Shown piece after piece: positions 1 through 12,339 of a DNA stretch of 64,000 nt (within the stretch, counting starts at the first letter, position 1; every line of letters begins with the position of its first letter). A program made the position numbers and the translations under genes. The stretch spans positions 25,658,676-25,722,675 of the forward strand of contig NC_135550.1 in NCBI RefSeq assembly GCF_964340395.1, read 5' to 3'. This stretch comes from Glandiceps talaboti. Its lineage: Eukaryota; Hemichordata; Enteropneusta; Spengelidae. A model generated the notes under the pieces. That model was not told where the DNA came from. It searched no databases and worked only from the letters and a program-made list of their open reading frames with translations.

Positions 1-708
1 TATCTATAAATATGTGAGTACATGTAAGGATATCTATAAATATGTGAGTACATGTAAGGATATCTATAAATATGTGAGTACATGTATGGATATCTATAAA
101 TATGTGAGTACATGTAAGGATATCTATAAATATGTGAGTACATGTAAGGATATCTATAAATATGTGAGTACATGTAAGGATATCTATAAATATGTGAGTA
201 CATGTAAGGATATCTATAAATATGTGAGTAGATGTAAGGATATCTATTGAATATGGGAGTACATGTAAGGATATCTATTAATATGTAAGTACATGTAAGA
301 ATATCTATTGAATATGTGAGTACATGTAAGGATATCTATAAATATGTGAGTACATGTAAGGATATCTATAAATATGTGAGTACATGTAAGGATATCTATA
401 AATATGTGAGTACATGTTAGGATATCTATAAATATGTGAGTACATGCAAGGATATCTATAACTATGTGAGTACATGTAAGGATATCTATAACTATGTGAG
501 TACATGTAAGGATATCTATAACTATGTGAGTACATGTTAGGATATCTATAAATATGTGAGTACATGCAAGGATATCTATAACTATGTGAGTACATGTTAG
601 GATATCTATAACTATGTGAGTACATGTAAGGATATCTATAAATATGGGAGTACATGTAAGGATATCTATAAATATGTGAGTACATGTAAGGATATCTATT
701 AACATGTG
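1..708. repeat. 30-bp minisatellite, about 23 copies
   Basis: The unit tatctataaatatgtgagt-acatgtaagga (30 bp) repeats with single-base variants and continues off the left edge. It lies in the intron following the 855-758 exon of transaminase copy A. Because 30 is a multiple of three, it makes spurious open frames on both strands. Confidence 0.97.
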
Positions 709-757
709 AGAAACTATTTACAAAGACAGCATTACTAAATCTATAACTATATGTTAC

Positions 758-1324
758 CTTTCCATTTTTTGGAACAGTTGTAGAGATAACAGCTTCTATA
801 CCAAAAGTACCACTGCCTTGCATTGGAACACATGTAAATTTATCTGAGGACACTCCTGTAAAAGTAAGAGAATTTATCCTGTATACATTCATAACACATA
901 CATATACACAAAATCATTACATTTTTATTTGTATAAGATGAACATTTTGGATGCTGGTCCGTGATTGGCTTTGCATTTTAATTATCTTATGAATATGCAA
1001 ATTACAATACTAAACCTAAAGTTATATAAAAGAAACTCTTACAAAATGTTAGTAAAATATTGAATTAAAAAAAATAACTAATGCAAGATGTATCCTATTT
1101 TCCTTTGTAAGTGTAAAATAATTACTTTTTTTTTTATAAATCATGTAAATTATAAATTATTGAATCATTACAGGAACACAAACCTGCAAATTCCAGTAGT
1201 CTACTTCTTATAAATTTGACAGCTTCAATAAATTCAACATCTCTGGATCCAACATCTTTGAGCATTGCCTGTTTTGTAGTCAAACTCAGACTGACTGGTC
1301 CATATGTGAATAATTTCTTTTCTC
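758..1324 (-). CDS. 2-aminoethylphosphonate--pyruvate transaminase, copy A (5' exons only; rest beyond left edge)
   Basis: Two minus-strand exons match the N-terminal part of PLP-dependent 2-AEP:pyruvate aminotransferase (bacterial PhnW family), which converts 2-aminoethylphosphonate and pyruvate into phosphonoacetaldehyde and alanine. The exon at 1324-1184 (141 bp) encodes GEKKLFTYGP...LLEFAG. The exon at 855-758 (98 bp) encodes the PLP-site loop region with [15 protein letters not shown]. Both have AG acceptors and GT donors, and phases agree with the paralogue at 7373-15454 (141 and 101 bp exons). The exon coding the catalytic lysine lies to the left of the window. The family motif FTPGP reads FTYGP here. 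No first coding exon was found between 1325 and about 6200. Whether this copy is functional cannot be decided; the visible exons are open and splice-competent. Confidence 0.8.
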
Positions 1325-2448
1325 CTATAAAGATACAAGTGTAGTAAAGATATCTTCCATGTAGTTTCAGAAATATGGGGGGGGGGGGGGGGCACAACTA
1401 TTATATTATAATAATCAACATATTTGAAAATGGAGGAATTTAAGATTCAATAAATCTAAAAGTTGAAGAATTTGGATTCTAAATGTTTGAATTCATGATT
1501 CAAAACATGGTCCAATAAGAGCCAGAAGATTGTGAACTGTCTTGTAGGTATGGAGTAATAACTGAAATGTCTTGAGAAATGGTTATGACGAATTGTGAAC
1601 ATCAAAATTTCAAGGTTCTTAATTTGAATGTTGAGTGAACAACATGACACATCCATTATGTTGCTGAACCCATGAATATCTCAGAGACTGTTCATCATAT
1701 TGTGAATGTCAGGGTGACATGACTGAGAGTTCTGCATTTTTCCATTTAATCTTTCTTTTCCAATGCTGATTGTTGTCTTGTTGTTACTACTTAGCTATTA
1801 CAGATTCATTTTGCTAAAAAAATTCAGTCACATGTAGAAATTTGTGCAATTTTAATACACTGTCTGCTCATAGATAAGAGAAACACTCAAATGTTAGTCA
1901 TAGCAATTTATATTGAAAATCACCACTTCAATGAGGAAATAGAAAAATATTTTACTGCACGAAAATTGACAATTCTTAAGTGCATTTTAATTTCATATAA
2001 ATTTAAGTGGTTAAAATGACAATCCCAAGTTTTTTGTCTATTGATTACATATGTAGATTCAATATATATCTCACTGTTATCAATTCAATACCAGGAAATG
2101 AAAAAAACAAAAAACATTGTGTATTTCTGATTATAAAATTTGAATCTTAAATCTAAACCTTTAATTGCTAAATATTTTTTTGCATCATCAAGTATGAGAC
2201 CAAAAACAGCATCATTCTTATTTAAACTGAGTTTTATTATTACCTTTATCTAGGTGTGATATTGACAGTTGTTTACATGTCCCACAAAAGTACTTTTTGC
2301 TTTGGTAAACTACCATTTTGTTGATGGAGGTAGGAGTTCTTGCAAAGGAACAAAATCTACCTGGAAGACTGCTACAGATGATATGAACAGCTGTGATGCA
2401 AAAATGAAGCTTACTTTATTGTTGGACTGTACTGTGAAGGATTGTGAG

Positions 2449-2762
2449 TTTCATAGCCTGAGGCTATCGAATCTCGTCTTAGCTAGCTTAATGTGGTATT
2501 GAGATGAAATTTCACATTCAACAAATATGCAAGAAAATAAGGAGTAACTAAAATGCCTTCTTTACATCGACACATTAATGTACCACTCTGGTAACTAGAG
2601 AAAATTAGTCCTTTAGAACTAGCTGAAGACTGAAAATTGCAAAATTTATTAGTAGCGAAAACATCTAGATTGACAGTACATGTAACATGAGATAGGAAAG
2701 CTAGTTTATAAACCATAACAGATATGTAATGGTAATATAATATAAAGGTGGTCAATGTGTTG

Positions 2763-2763
<1 letters not shown>
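2449..2763. repeat. Duplicated segment, copy 1 (empty MITE site)
   Basis: This about 310-bp segment starts with tttcatagcctgaggctatc and recurs in the same orientation at 3656-4068 with scattered differences. It has a single acagtacat where copy 2 has a 105-bp insertion. It ends in a (TA)n(TG)n microsatellite. Confidence 0.9.
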
Positions 2764-2806
<43 letters not shown>

Positions 2807-3191
2807 ATGTAATAGACATAACATATTCCTCCTACACACAATTGTATTGTTTTGGTGACAAATCAAATTGCCATCTAATGCTATATATATACACGTCATG
2901 ATCATTTTGGTCATCAATTCAGGGCATCAATTGATATACACGTACCCACCCCCCCACCCCACCCCCACCCCCCTTTTTTCTGTATCCAGAATATTTGTCT
3001 GTCATTGATCATCAATGAATTTTATAAGTTATAAAATAACTATATTGTGATACTTATATGGACAACATAAATTTCTACACGTGTTCGTAATAATATTAGT
3101 ATATATCATATCTTTAAATATATATAACTGTTGATGGTACAAAAACAGTTTTAAACACTAGCTCTGGGTGTATACACTACGAGGTCCAGAG

Positions 3192-3382
3192 CACAGGCAT
3201 TTGTTTCCCGAGTTATGTCTCAGAATATTTCTATCAGAATACAATAAAATGTCGATGATATCGTTAATATTGACGTATTTAGCCAACTATATATGAAAGG
3301 GGTAAAATTACACTTGTTTCTGTGATCGCGCAGGTTCACTCACTGCGATTCTGAGACATAACTCTGGAAACAAATGCCTGTG
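3192..3382. mobile_element. hAT-like MITE, 191 bp, 8-bp target duplication
   Basis: Terminal inverted repeats begin CACAGGCATTTGTTT and extend about 35 bp (gttatgtctcagaat on the left arm, attctgagacataac on the right). The element is flanked on both sides by gtccagag (3184-3191 and 3383-3390). An 8-bp duplication and CA..TG ends suggest the hAT superfamily. No coding capacity is present. Confidence 0.85.
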
Positions 3383-3655
3383 GTCCAGAGCTAATCATAC
3401 ATGCATTTCAGAAATAGTGTCAGCATGGTTCATTAGGATAACAAAATTGGTTACCTTTCAATGATGACATTGTCCTAATACCACCAATACTGTTGTGTAA
3501 AAGCAGAATGGTCCTGATGTCTCACTGTCAGTCAGCAAAGACACACAACCTTGACACGCCACATGTGCAGTGATCTTTTGATTATGTAACACTGCACAGC
3601 TTCTTCTCTAGAGGGCGCTATTTACATAGATGTGTTGGGCATGAGCGATCTCAGT

Positions 3656-4068
3656 GAATTTCATAGCCTGAGGCTATCGAATCTTGTCTTAGCTAGCTTA
3701 ATGTGGTATTGAGATGAAATTTCACATTCAACAAATATGCAAGAATAAGGAGTAACTAAAATGCCTTCTTTACATCAACACATGTGCCACTCTGGTAATT
3801 AGTGAAAATAATTCCTTTAGAACTAGCTGGACTGAAAATTGCAAAATTTACTAGTAGCGAAAACATCTCGGTTGACAGTACATTAGTCTGTAAGGTACGC
3901 CGTGACGGGGCGCCCTCAACCATCGGCCAACCCCCTGTGTGAGAGGAGGCCGGTGAGGGCGAAACGTCACGACGTATCTTACAGTCTAACAGTACATGTA
4001 ACATGAGATAGGAAAGCTAGTTTATAAACCATAAATGTAATGGAAATATAAAGGCTGTCAATGTGTTG
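3656..4068. repeat. Duplicated segment, copy 2 (MITE-filled)
   Basis: This is the direct duplicate of 2449-2763, about 0.9 kb away. It differs by point changes, small indels and the insertion at 3884-3988. No gene homology was recognised in the duplicated sequence. Confidence 0.9.
3884..3988. mobile_element. MITE with TAGTCTG ends and 9-bp target duplication (105 bp)
   Basis: The ends are TAGTCTGTAAGGTAC and GTATCTTACAGTCTA, imperfect inverted repeats. They are flanked by acagtacat at 3875-3883 and 3989-3997. The paralogous segment at 2449-2763 has the same site with one acagtacat and no insert, which fixes the element limits. A 9-bp duplication suggests a Mutator-like or Merlin-like origin. 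Related ends occur at 10215-10279 and 41196-41305. Confidence 0.9.
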
Positions 4069-5329
4069 GCTGCCATTGGACAGGCTATTAAAGTTACACA
4101 AGAAGTTCATATCTAATGGATGGACAAGCTAACTCTTCAAGTGCAAAACAGAAAAGGTATCAAATAAGTACATTAACACAAACAATAATAACAAATAGCA
4201 AAATTTACTTACTGAATATTGTAATATTTTGCATTAGTGATTTTTGGGACAGTGTATTCTCTTAAAATTTCCATAAGAAATCCACCACTTTCATCAAATG
4301 TTACAATCTATCTTTGACAGTTTTAAAAAAGATATTCCTGCAATCTCAATTGTGTTCCACAGATGAGATAATGCTGACACATAAGCACCTACAGCAGGGA
4401 AGTTAGTTGAAATCAGCCAATACAATGGATATATAGAGATTAGTGAGGAACTGATGTTCCACCATACTCAAGAATAACAAACATCACACTTTTTTATTTG
4501 TGAACAAAATGTCATTTTATTGCAAGCACAAAACGCACCAAATTCTGTCAATAGATTTTATTACATAGAAATTTTGTAACTATGATTACTGAATAAAATT
4601 TAAAAGATTTATCCCATTCTTTAACTCAACTACAAACATCAAACAATGGCAAATACAATTCAACCACAAACATCAAACGATCACAAACATCAAACAATGG
4701 CAAATACAACAATTCAACCACAAACATCAAACAATGGCAATTACAACAATTCAACCACAAATATAAGAAATCTCTCAAAACATTGTAATGTTATTCAAAA
4801 TATGATACAGAGAGATACTTGATCAAGTTTTTTGTATTTGCTCTCTTCTGCATCTTTGTGATTTGAGCAGAAGGATGGGGTTAATCCTTCATGCTCCGTT
4901 GCCAAGATCTTTTTCTATCACATTTCAATGCCATTGGAAACTAGAATGCCCAAAATACTACTGACTAAAGTGATCAGTATGCTAACATTCATTAGTACTT
5001 AAAATAAGTTTTTTTTAAAATGTAAAAACCTGAATATCAGGTGGTATAAATTTCAGATATGTAATCTGTAGATGTATTTTTCATCCAAATGCTATTTCAT
5101 ACCCTGTATATGCAAATTTTGTGAAGTGAAAGTATAGGATGGCACATGCATGCAGTGACAGTTTTATGTCACTTTTGTAAATAGAAATCTAGTTTAGATA
5201 ATTTAAAACCATATATTTCTTCATAGAATGAATGACTTTGGATAAATTTTTGGATGGATATTAACAATCTTGACAACATCAAATTAATAAGCTCCATTTG
5301 GCATGGTATTACATATTTTCAGCATTTAA

Positions 5330-5604
5330 AGTGGCCATATAGATGAGAATTGGGTATTTATTTTGGATTTATAAAACAAACTTTACAAATTTCTTTCTTT
5401 AAAAAAAGAATGTGACATAACATATACAAAGTCCTTGTTTGTATAAAGTCTTGTTATTGTACTTACAATATACCAAACTTTTGACATTTTTTGCAATTTA
5501 TTGAGTTACAAACAAGGACTTGGTAATATGTTATTTCATTTTGTTTTTCAAGTAGAAAATTAAAATTCCAAAATAAATACCCAATTCTAATCCATATGGC
5601 CATT
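5330..5604. mobile_element. Foldback MITE at a TTAA site (275 bp)
   Basis: Left and right arms match for about 40 bp (gtggccatatagatgagaat and its inverse attctaatccatatggccat), with further inverted matches inside (aaagtccttgtttgta and tacaaacaaggactt). The element is bounded by TTAA at 5326-5329 and 5605-5608, consistent with a piggyBac- or Kolobok-type target. It is non-coding. Confidence 0.75.
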
Positions 5605-6269
5605 TTAACAAATTTTAATTCGAAAATGACAACTCCTTTTTGGTCCTCTTAATTTTCAACATCATAACTAGTGATAAAACTAACATGATAAAATTCACTC
5701 TATGTACTGGTACTTTTTGAATTCAAAATTTAGCACTTTGGAATGTAAATATTCTGACTGGTGGCTGAAATCAAAGAAAAGGCAACAGTTTTAAATCTTA
5801 AGAATTTCACATAAGTACTGAAATTTTGTCACTAAAGTTGTTACAACTTATAATGAATACTGGAAAAAAATGTTTGTATGTATAAAGTACATACACAACC
5901 TCTAAAGATTAGAAATGTAAGATTCATATTCCTATCATTACACCTTCTATGGTATGTGATTTGGTAGTTTACTTTTTTCAGATTAATATTGTTGATCCTG
6001 ATTTTAACTTGTGAAAGTGCAATGCAGCAGAAAAATGAAAGTAAATGTACAATTCTATTTGACATTTCTATTCAAATAGTGATCAAATGATATAAAATTC
6101 ATTTCGGATGATAACTTTTTAAAAACCTCTATGGGAATGAACATGAGACACATTATTTACAGGATTTGAGTTACAGGTCTGTATATGTCAAATTAATTAC
6201 AAAGATTTGATTGACCATAATTTAGATATCAATGATCCCGGGTGGTGAATGCTTTCCTTGCATCTCACG

Positions 6270-7345
6270 ATATTGAGTGAGGTCTCACTTCATTAAGTGA
6301 GGTCTCACTTCACTGAGTGAGGTCTCACATTATCCAGTGAGGTCTCACTTCATTGAGTGAGGTCTCACATTATCCAGTGAGGTCTCACTTCATTGAATGA
6401 GGTCTCACTTCATTGAATGAGGTCTCACATTATCCAGTGAGGTCTCACTTCATTGAATGAGGTCTCACATTATCCAGTGAGGTCTCACTTCATTGAATGA
6501 GGTCTCACATTATCCAGTGAGGTCTCACTTCATTGAATGAGGTCTCACATTATCCAGTGAGGTCTCACTTCATTGAATGAGGTCTCACATTATCCAGTGA
6601 GGTCTCACTTCATTGAGTGAGGTCTCACTTCATTGAGTGAGGTCTCACATTATCCAGTGAGGTCTCACATTATCCAGTGAGGTCTCACTTCATTGAGTGA
6701 GGTCTCACATTATCCAGTGAGGTCTCATTTCATTGAGTGAGGTCTCACTTCACTGAGTGAGGTCTCACTTCATTGAGTGAGGTCTCACATTATCCAGTGA
6801 GGTCTCACTTCATTGAGTGAGGTCTCACTTCACTGAGTGAGGTCTCACTTCATTGAATGAGGTCTCACATTATCCAGTGAGGTCTCACTTCATTGAATGA
6901 GGTCTCACATTATCCAGTGAGGTCTCACTTCATTGAGTGAGGTCTCACTTCACTGAGTGAGGTCTCACTTCATTGAATGAGGTCTCACATTATCCAGTGA
7001 GGTCTCACTTCCATTCAGTGAGGTCTCACATTATCCAGTGAGGTCTTACTTCATTGAGTGAGGTCTCACTTCACTGAGTGAGGTCTCACTTCATTGAATG
7101 AGGTCTCACATTATCCAGTGAGGTCTCACTTCCATTCAGTGAGGTCTCACATTATCCAGTGAGGTCTTACTTCATTGAGTGAGGATCACTGAGTGAGGTC
7201 TCACATTATCCAGTGAGGTCTCACATTATCCAATGAGGTCTCACTTCATTCAGTGAGGTCTCACATTATCCAGTGAGGTCTCACTTCATTCAGTGAGGAT
7301 CACTGAGTGTGGGCTAACATTATCCAGTGAGGTCTCACATAACTA
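6270..7345. repeat. 20-bp quasi-palindromic minisatellite, about 53 copies
   Basis: The unit is gtgaggtctcacttcattga, alternating with gtgaggtctcacattatcca. Each unit carries gtgag-gt-ctcac, an interrupted palindrome. The array ends about 28 bp from the stop codon of transaminase copy B, so it would be in the 3' UTR of that minus-strand gene unless polyadenylation is immediate. No clear AATAAA was seen on the minus strand before the array. Confidence 0.95.
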
Positions 7346-7372
7346 AGTTGAATCTCACAGTTGAGTTTGACA

Positions 7373-10300
7373 TTACTTAGTTAGGGGTAAACTGATTTCC
7401 ATTTCTGCACACACTTCTTCAATACACTGTAGTAATTTCATCATGTCTTCAGGAAAGAGATGACCAATATTACCAATACGGAAGGAGTCCACAGTAGTTT
7501 TCTTTCCTGGATAAATTACTTGACCTGAGAATTAGAATGTAAAAAAAATCAAGACAAAGGTCTAGTGGGGTAAGTAATTAAAACTTGGCAAGAAATATTT
7601 CATTGGTGGTAAAAAAGATGATTGAGTATGGGTCAGGGTACTTGGATAAATATTAGACAAGGGTTTTCTGCCCAGGTTCGACACATCCATGATCCACCTT
7701 TTTCTAAGGGTGTACTTTTAAGCAAAAGAGGGACTATGATTGAGATATACATATTAAACACTCAAGATCCATGAATAAGCATTGTTTGGCTAATGATGGT
7801 GCCATACAGGTTATTACCCAGAAATATGACCACCTACGGTTACAAATGCCATGGTAGATGACACTCGGTGGCACAATTTGTATTACTTCTTGAAGACAAT
7901 CTTACCTTTTGAGACTTTCCTTCACCAGAAATAGGTACAGGTCTTTATCAACCTATGTTTAGGGATTTTTTTAAAAAGTGACCCATTTGCAAGAACATGT
8001 CCGTTCATCTGGGTGTTTACCTCCAAACTTTTAAGACAGTATTGTCAAAAACTTTTGCCATCTTAATCTTGCCACAGTACCTCTATACTAGATATGTGAT
8101 ATTTATCATATACCTATGCCCTTATCAATCACTCCTTGTGACATTTTAATTCAAAATATCACTTTCTGATACGGGACGTTAAACGTCATGATATTCACGT
8201 TAAGCGTCATCAACTTTGTTGTTAATCTGACTCAAGATGGCTACTTTCAATCAAAAACAAAGAAAATAGCCGTCACTCTTAATTAAGCCTATGAGGTTAT
8301 CATCGATTATCAAAAGTGGGAGGGTTATGAAGCCTAGGGAAATATGGGGTAAACATGATGAGACACACAAGTGATATGATGGGTTGTCAGTTATGAATTC
8401 TTGAAAGTCAAAATTAGGCAGACATTTACTATCACCTAATTCTAACCCTACATACCTTTATTACTCAATCTGGTTGTGAATTCTTTAAAGTCAAAATTTG
8501 GATGAGATGGATACAAGTATGTTGTGATGATGTAACTCTGATCTTTGTCGTTGACAAACTGTTGGAAGCCAAGTTTTTCCATTCCACTCCTCACTGTTTC
8601 ATTGTTTTGTTTGTATCTGGAGAGAAACAAAACATTACAAGATTGCACCATACAACATATAACAGGATTCAAGTGTGTGACATTCATTTCATTTATAATT
8701 TACAAAAGCAAATAGCATCATCTAGGAATATACTTGGTAAACACATATATTGATAAATGGGAGCTGCTTTTTTACATATTTTGAAATGTAGGTGATGCTC
8801 TTTGTTTGTTTGTTTGTGTTAGTCATGTGTTTTGTTTGTACTTTATTGTGTCGCGTATTCCTTTTTTCCTTTTCATGATATAAAAAACATCTTTAAAAAA
8901 AATGGGTTTGAAACACAGTTTTGGCAGAGCTATTGAATAAGTTGATCCTGAACTAATGAATGATCCTCAAGTAACAACACTGATGTTGCTATTATTTTCT
9001 CTCAGGTTCAGCTAATAATTTCCCCAATCAGATAACAATCAGATAAGTGACATGCAGCTAACACCAGCCAATCATTCATACAAGTTACAAGAAGGCCAGC
9101 CAACAAGCTAAGCTTGAAACTTTACCAGCCAATTACGACAAGCCAAACGAGCTAACAATATGTCAATAAAAGTTTATCATACTAAATACAAGTTATCAAG
9201 AACATGCAATATTTGAAATTTTGTATGAATTTATATGTCTACCTTTTAGCCCTTCCAAGGACTCCTCCTTCAGCTTCAAGTTCAAGTAAGGCTTGGTTGA
9301 AAGCCAACATAACATGGGTTGGGGGAGTGAAACGAAACAGACTATTCTCTTCAAAGCCTTCGTATTGTTCCAGTAAGTTTAAAGACAAACTCCTTGCTAT
9401 TCCTGAATAATATCAAAATAAATAAATAAATAAATAAATAAATAAATTTATAAAATGAATGAATGTCAGTAATATCAGCAGTGCTATGGTGCCACTGGTG
9501 CTATATTTACCTTCCATAAAATGCCGGGTTGTTTTACTTATATTTTATTTATTCATTTTGAAATGAATATGAATATGAAAATGATGAATAAATAAAAAAA
9601 TAAAATAAATGAATACAAAAAAAGATGAATGAATGAATGAATAAATAGATAAATAGATAAATAAATATGGGTAGATAAAAAAATGTTGACGAAAATATTT
9701 TGGCAAGGTTCTGACATTTTCAAAAAATAGTTTAATATAGAACAGTCCAGCGATCAAAGAGGGACTATGGTCATGACCTTTAAATAGTCTGACAATTCAA
9801 TAAATAATGTGAATGCATAATATTTCTAGAATGATTTAACAACTAAACAAAAACAATTGTTTAATAGCAAAGACTTATTGTAATATTTTGATCACTTAGG
9901 CAGGTAACTTAGGGAGATAATTAGGCAGGTAACATTACCAAAATATTGTCTATAGTACACTGGAAAACTATACCTACCTTTACAGCTGAGTAATTTGTCT
10001 GTTTTTGCTATAACATAGGCAAAACCTGGCACACCCTCAATGCACTTGTTGGCTGAACTTACTAAATAGTCAACAGAACTGTCTGTAAGGTCAAGTGGAA
10101 CTGCACCAAAACTACTCATTGCGTCAACAATATATGATGCCGCTGTGAACAAAATGAAGATTCATTATTTGTGTGCACCAAAACTATTGATGGCATTGAC
10201 AAGACAGGATGCAGTAGTCTGTAAGATGCACTGTGTCAAGCCACCCTCACGCATTGCCAACCCTACATTTTACAATCTAAGGATGCAGCTGTGAACAAAA

Positions 10301-12303
10301 TGAAGACAAATTATGGTTGTATTCAAAGAAGTATCCCGCACAACAAATACAGAATCTGATACAGATGTCATGCATGCATAAGTGAATACAATGTTTTCAA
10401 AATACTATTGTATCATTCATGTTATTGTTGAGAATGTTCATGCCATCACTCACATATGTTGAAAACAAGATGGAAGCCTAGGCCATGCTGTATATTGGTA
10501 ATCAGTATTAAAATTCTACAAACCTGGATTATACTTTCTGATGAGATTTCCAACTTTACTGACATCATTCAAGACACCAGAGGTCGTCTCACAATGTATT
10601 ATTGCAATGTTGGTAAATACATTACTTTGAAGACACTCTTCAACTTTCTGAATATCTACACATTGATCCTCCGGAAAATGAAGAACCATCTTATCAATTC
10701 CATGGATTTCACACATCTTCGCAATCCTTTTTCCATATGAACCATTTTCCAGGATTAAAATCTGTCGAAGAATGGCAACAAGGAAAATATACATCAAGTC
10801 TTTGGCAAAGCTCCAACCCAGTTGATACTTTTGGGCTTCATAAAAGTTACCATAATCAAAACTGTGAACCTTTTATATACTTAGTCTATAGACATTTTCA
10901 AAACATATTACAAAGCTTCTATGACAAGCAATAAAAGGTTTTACATTTTGTATTTGATATTAAACTTTCAAATTCAAACTAAATAAAGGTGCATAAGAAG
11001 GAACACATAATTAGGACACTTACACAACAGTGACTTTATATTTACTTGGATTGTCAATGTCAGGGTCAACATCAAGGTCACACCAGACAATGGGAAAAGA
11101 ATGGAAGACATGGATAAACACACAGCTAGACATATGGGTTGATAAAATGCAAAGATGATGAAACCAATTACAGTAGCATGACTTAGTTAGTTAGTTAATT
11201 AGGGCTAAAATTAGCAAGTACCTATGAAAAATAACAACAACAAAAACATGAAATATGTGAGATGGCACTATATTATGTATAATGTACAGTACTGCATATG
11301 TTATTTGGATTGCATGATTATTATAATATTCACACGGAATTTCAGAAATTAGTTTCTCAGGTTATATAATTGGGTTATATTTACATAGATATGTTTTAAT
11401 CCATCATTTTGTGAAAGAATTTCAGTTTAGGTGACAGCATTCAATACGAGTCTGATAACATCAGATTATTTGCCATTAAAGACATTACAGATAGCGAGGC
11501 AATGCATACAGAAAAATTGTACTGAGCACACATGCAGTTATACCATAATTTTAGAGACAACAGAGAAAAGAACTGCAAATAATATCATATTCAGTTTTCA
11601 TGCCCTGATGTTTGAACCCCGCAAAGATATAAAAACCTTTATTGATACCATATAGTTGGAAAGCCTGGATTGTGTTATGAAATATATTTGAAATCAAAAT
11701 ATGGGAAGAACAAAGGCAATCATTGTAAATTGTAATGGTATCTCTCTTGACAACAATTTATTACAGAATAAAATTTCTTTGCCTTGGTATGTTTGTTCAA
11801 TTTTCATTTGAAATAAAAACAATGATAATTTCATATCTTGTAAGAACACTCTCTGTTTTCCATGTATTTGGAAGGCATGTGGTGCACGGCAAACAACGTC
11901 ACTTGAACAAGCCTGAAAGATCCAGTCGTTGTTTTCACTTATTTAATATGCTCAAGCATGCATGCTTTCATAAGTGGACCAATGACTGGACCTTTACTAC
12001 ACTTGAACTGGTAAGAAATAAATACATGAGATCAAATACTTTGCCCGATTTTCTTGGTACAGTTGTAGATATTACAGCTTCTATGGCAAAAGTACCACTT
12101 CCTTGCATTGGAACACATGTAAAATTGTCAGTAGACACACCTGTAAAAGTATAGAGTTCATTCTATGTTACATTTCATACCTAGAAATAACAGTTTAACT
12201 ATCAAAAGTACTGTTTTCTTGCATTGGAACCACAGACAAGGAAGAAACAGATCAGCTACGAACTACATACATACATACATACATACATACATACATACAT
12301 ACA

Positions 12304-12339
<36 letters not shown>

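Larger units (their letters stand above)
1325..7372. other. Region between the two transaminase copies
   Basis: This stretch should hold the start of copy A and the 3' end of copy B. No first exon for copy A was recognised. It contains a poly-G run at 1378-1392, a duplicated segment (2449-2763 and 3656-4068), a (TA)n(TG)n microsatellite at 2763-2806, three MITE-like elements and the 20-bp minisatellite. No other protein-coding exon was seen. Confidence 0.6.

Noticed and set aside
1-708. Possible CRISPR-like or repeat-protein array
   Set aside because: The units are contiguous with no unique spacers, the DNA is animal nuclear, and the frames are repeat artefacts.
2483-2917. 144-codon minus-strand frame over the duplicated segment
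   Set aside because: It has no recognisable motif, includes a microsatellite, and the duplicate at 3656-4068 does not preserve the frame.
6270-7345. Possible CRISPR array with palindromic repeats
   Set aside because: The intervening 8 bases are only two recurring words, not unique spacers, and no cas-like gene exists. It is a minisatellite.
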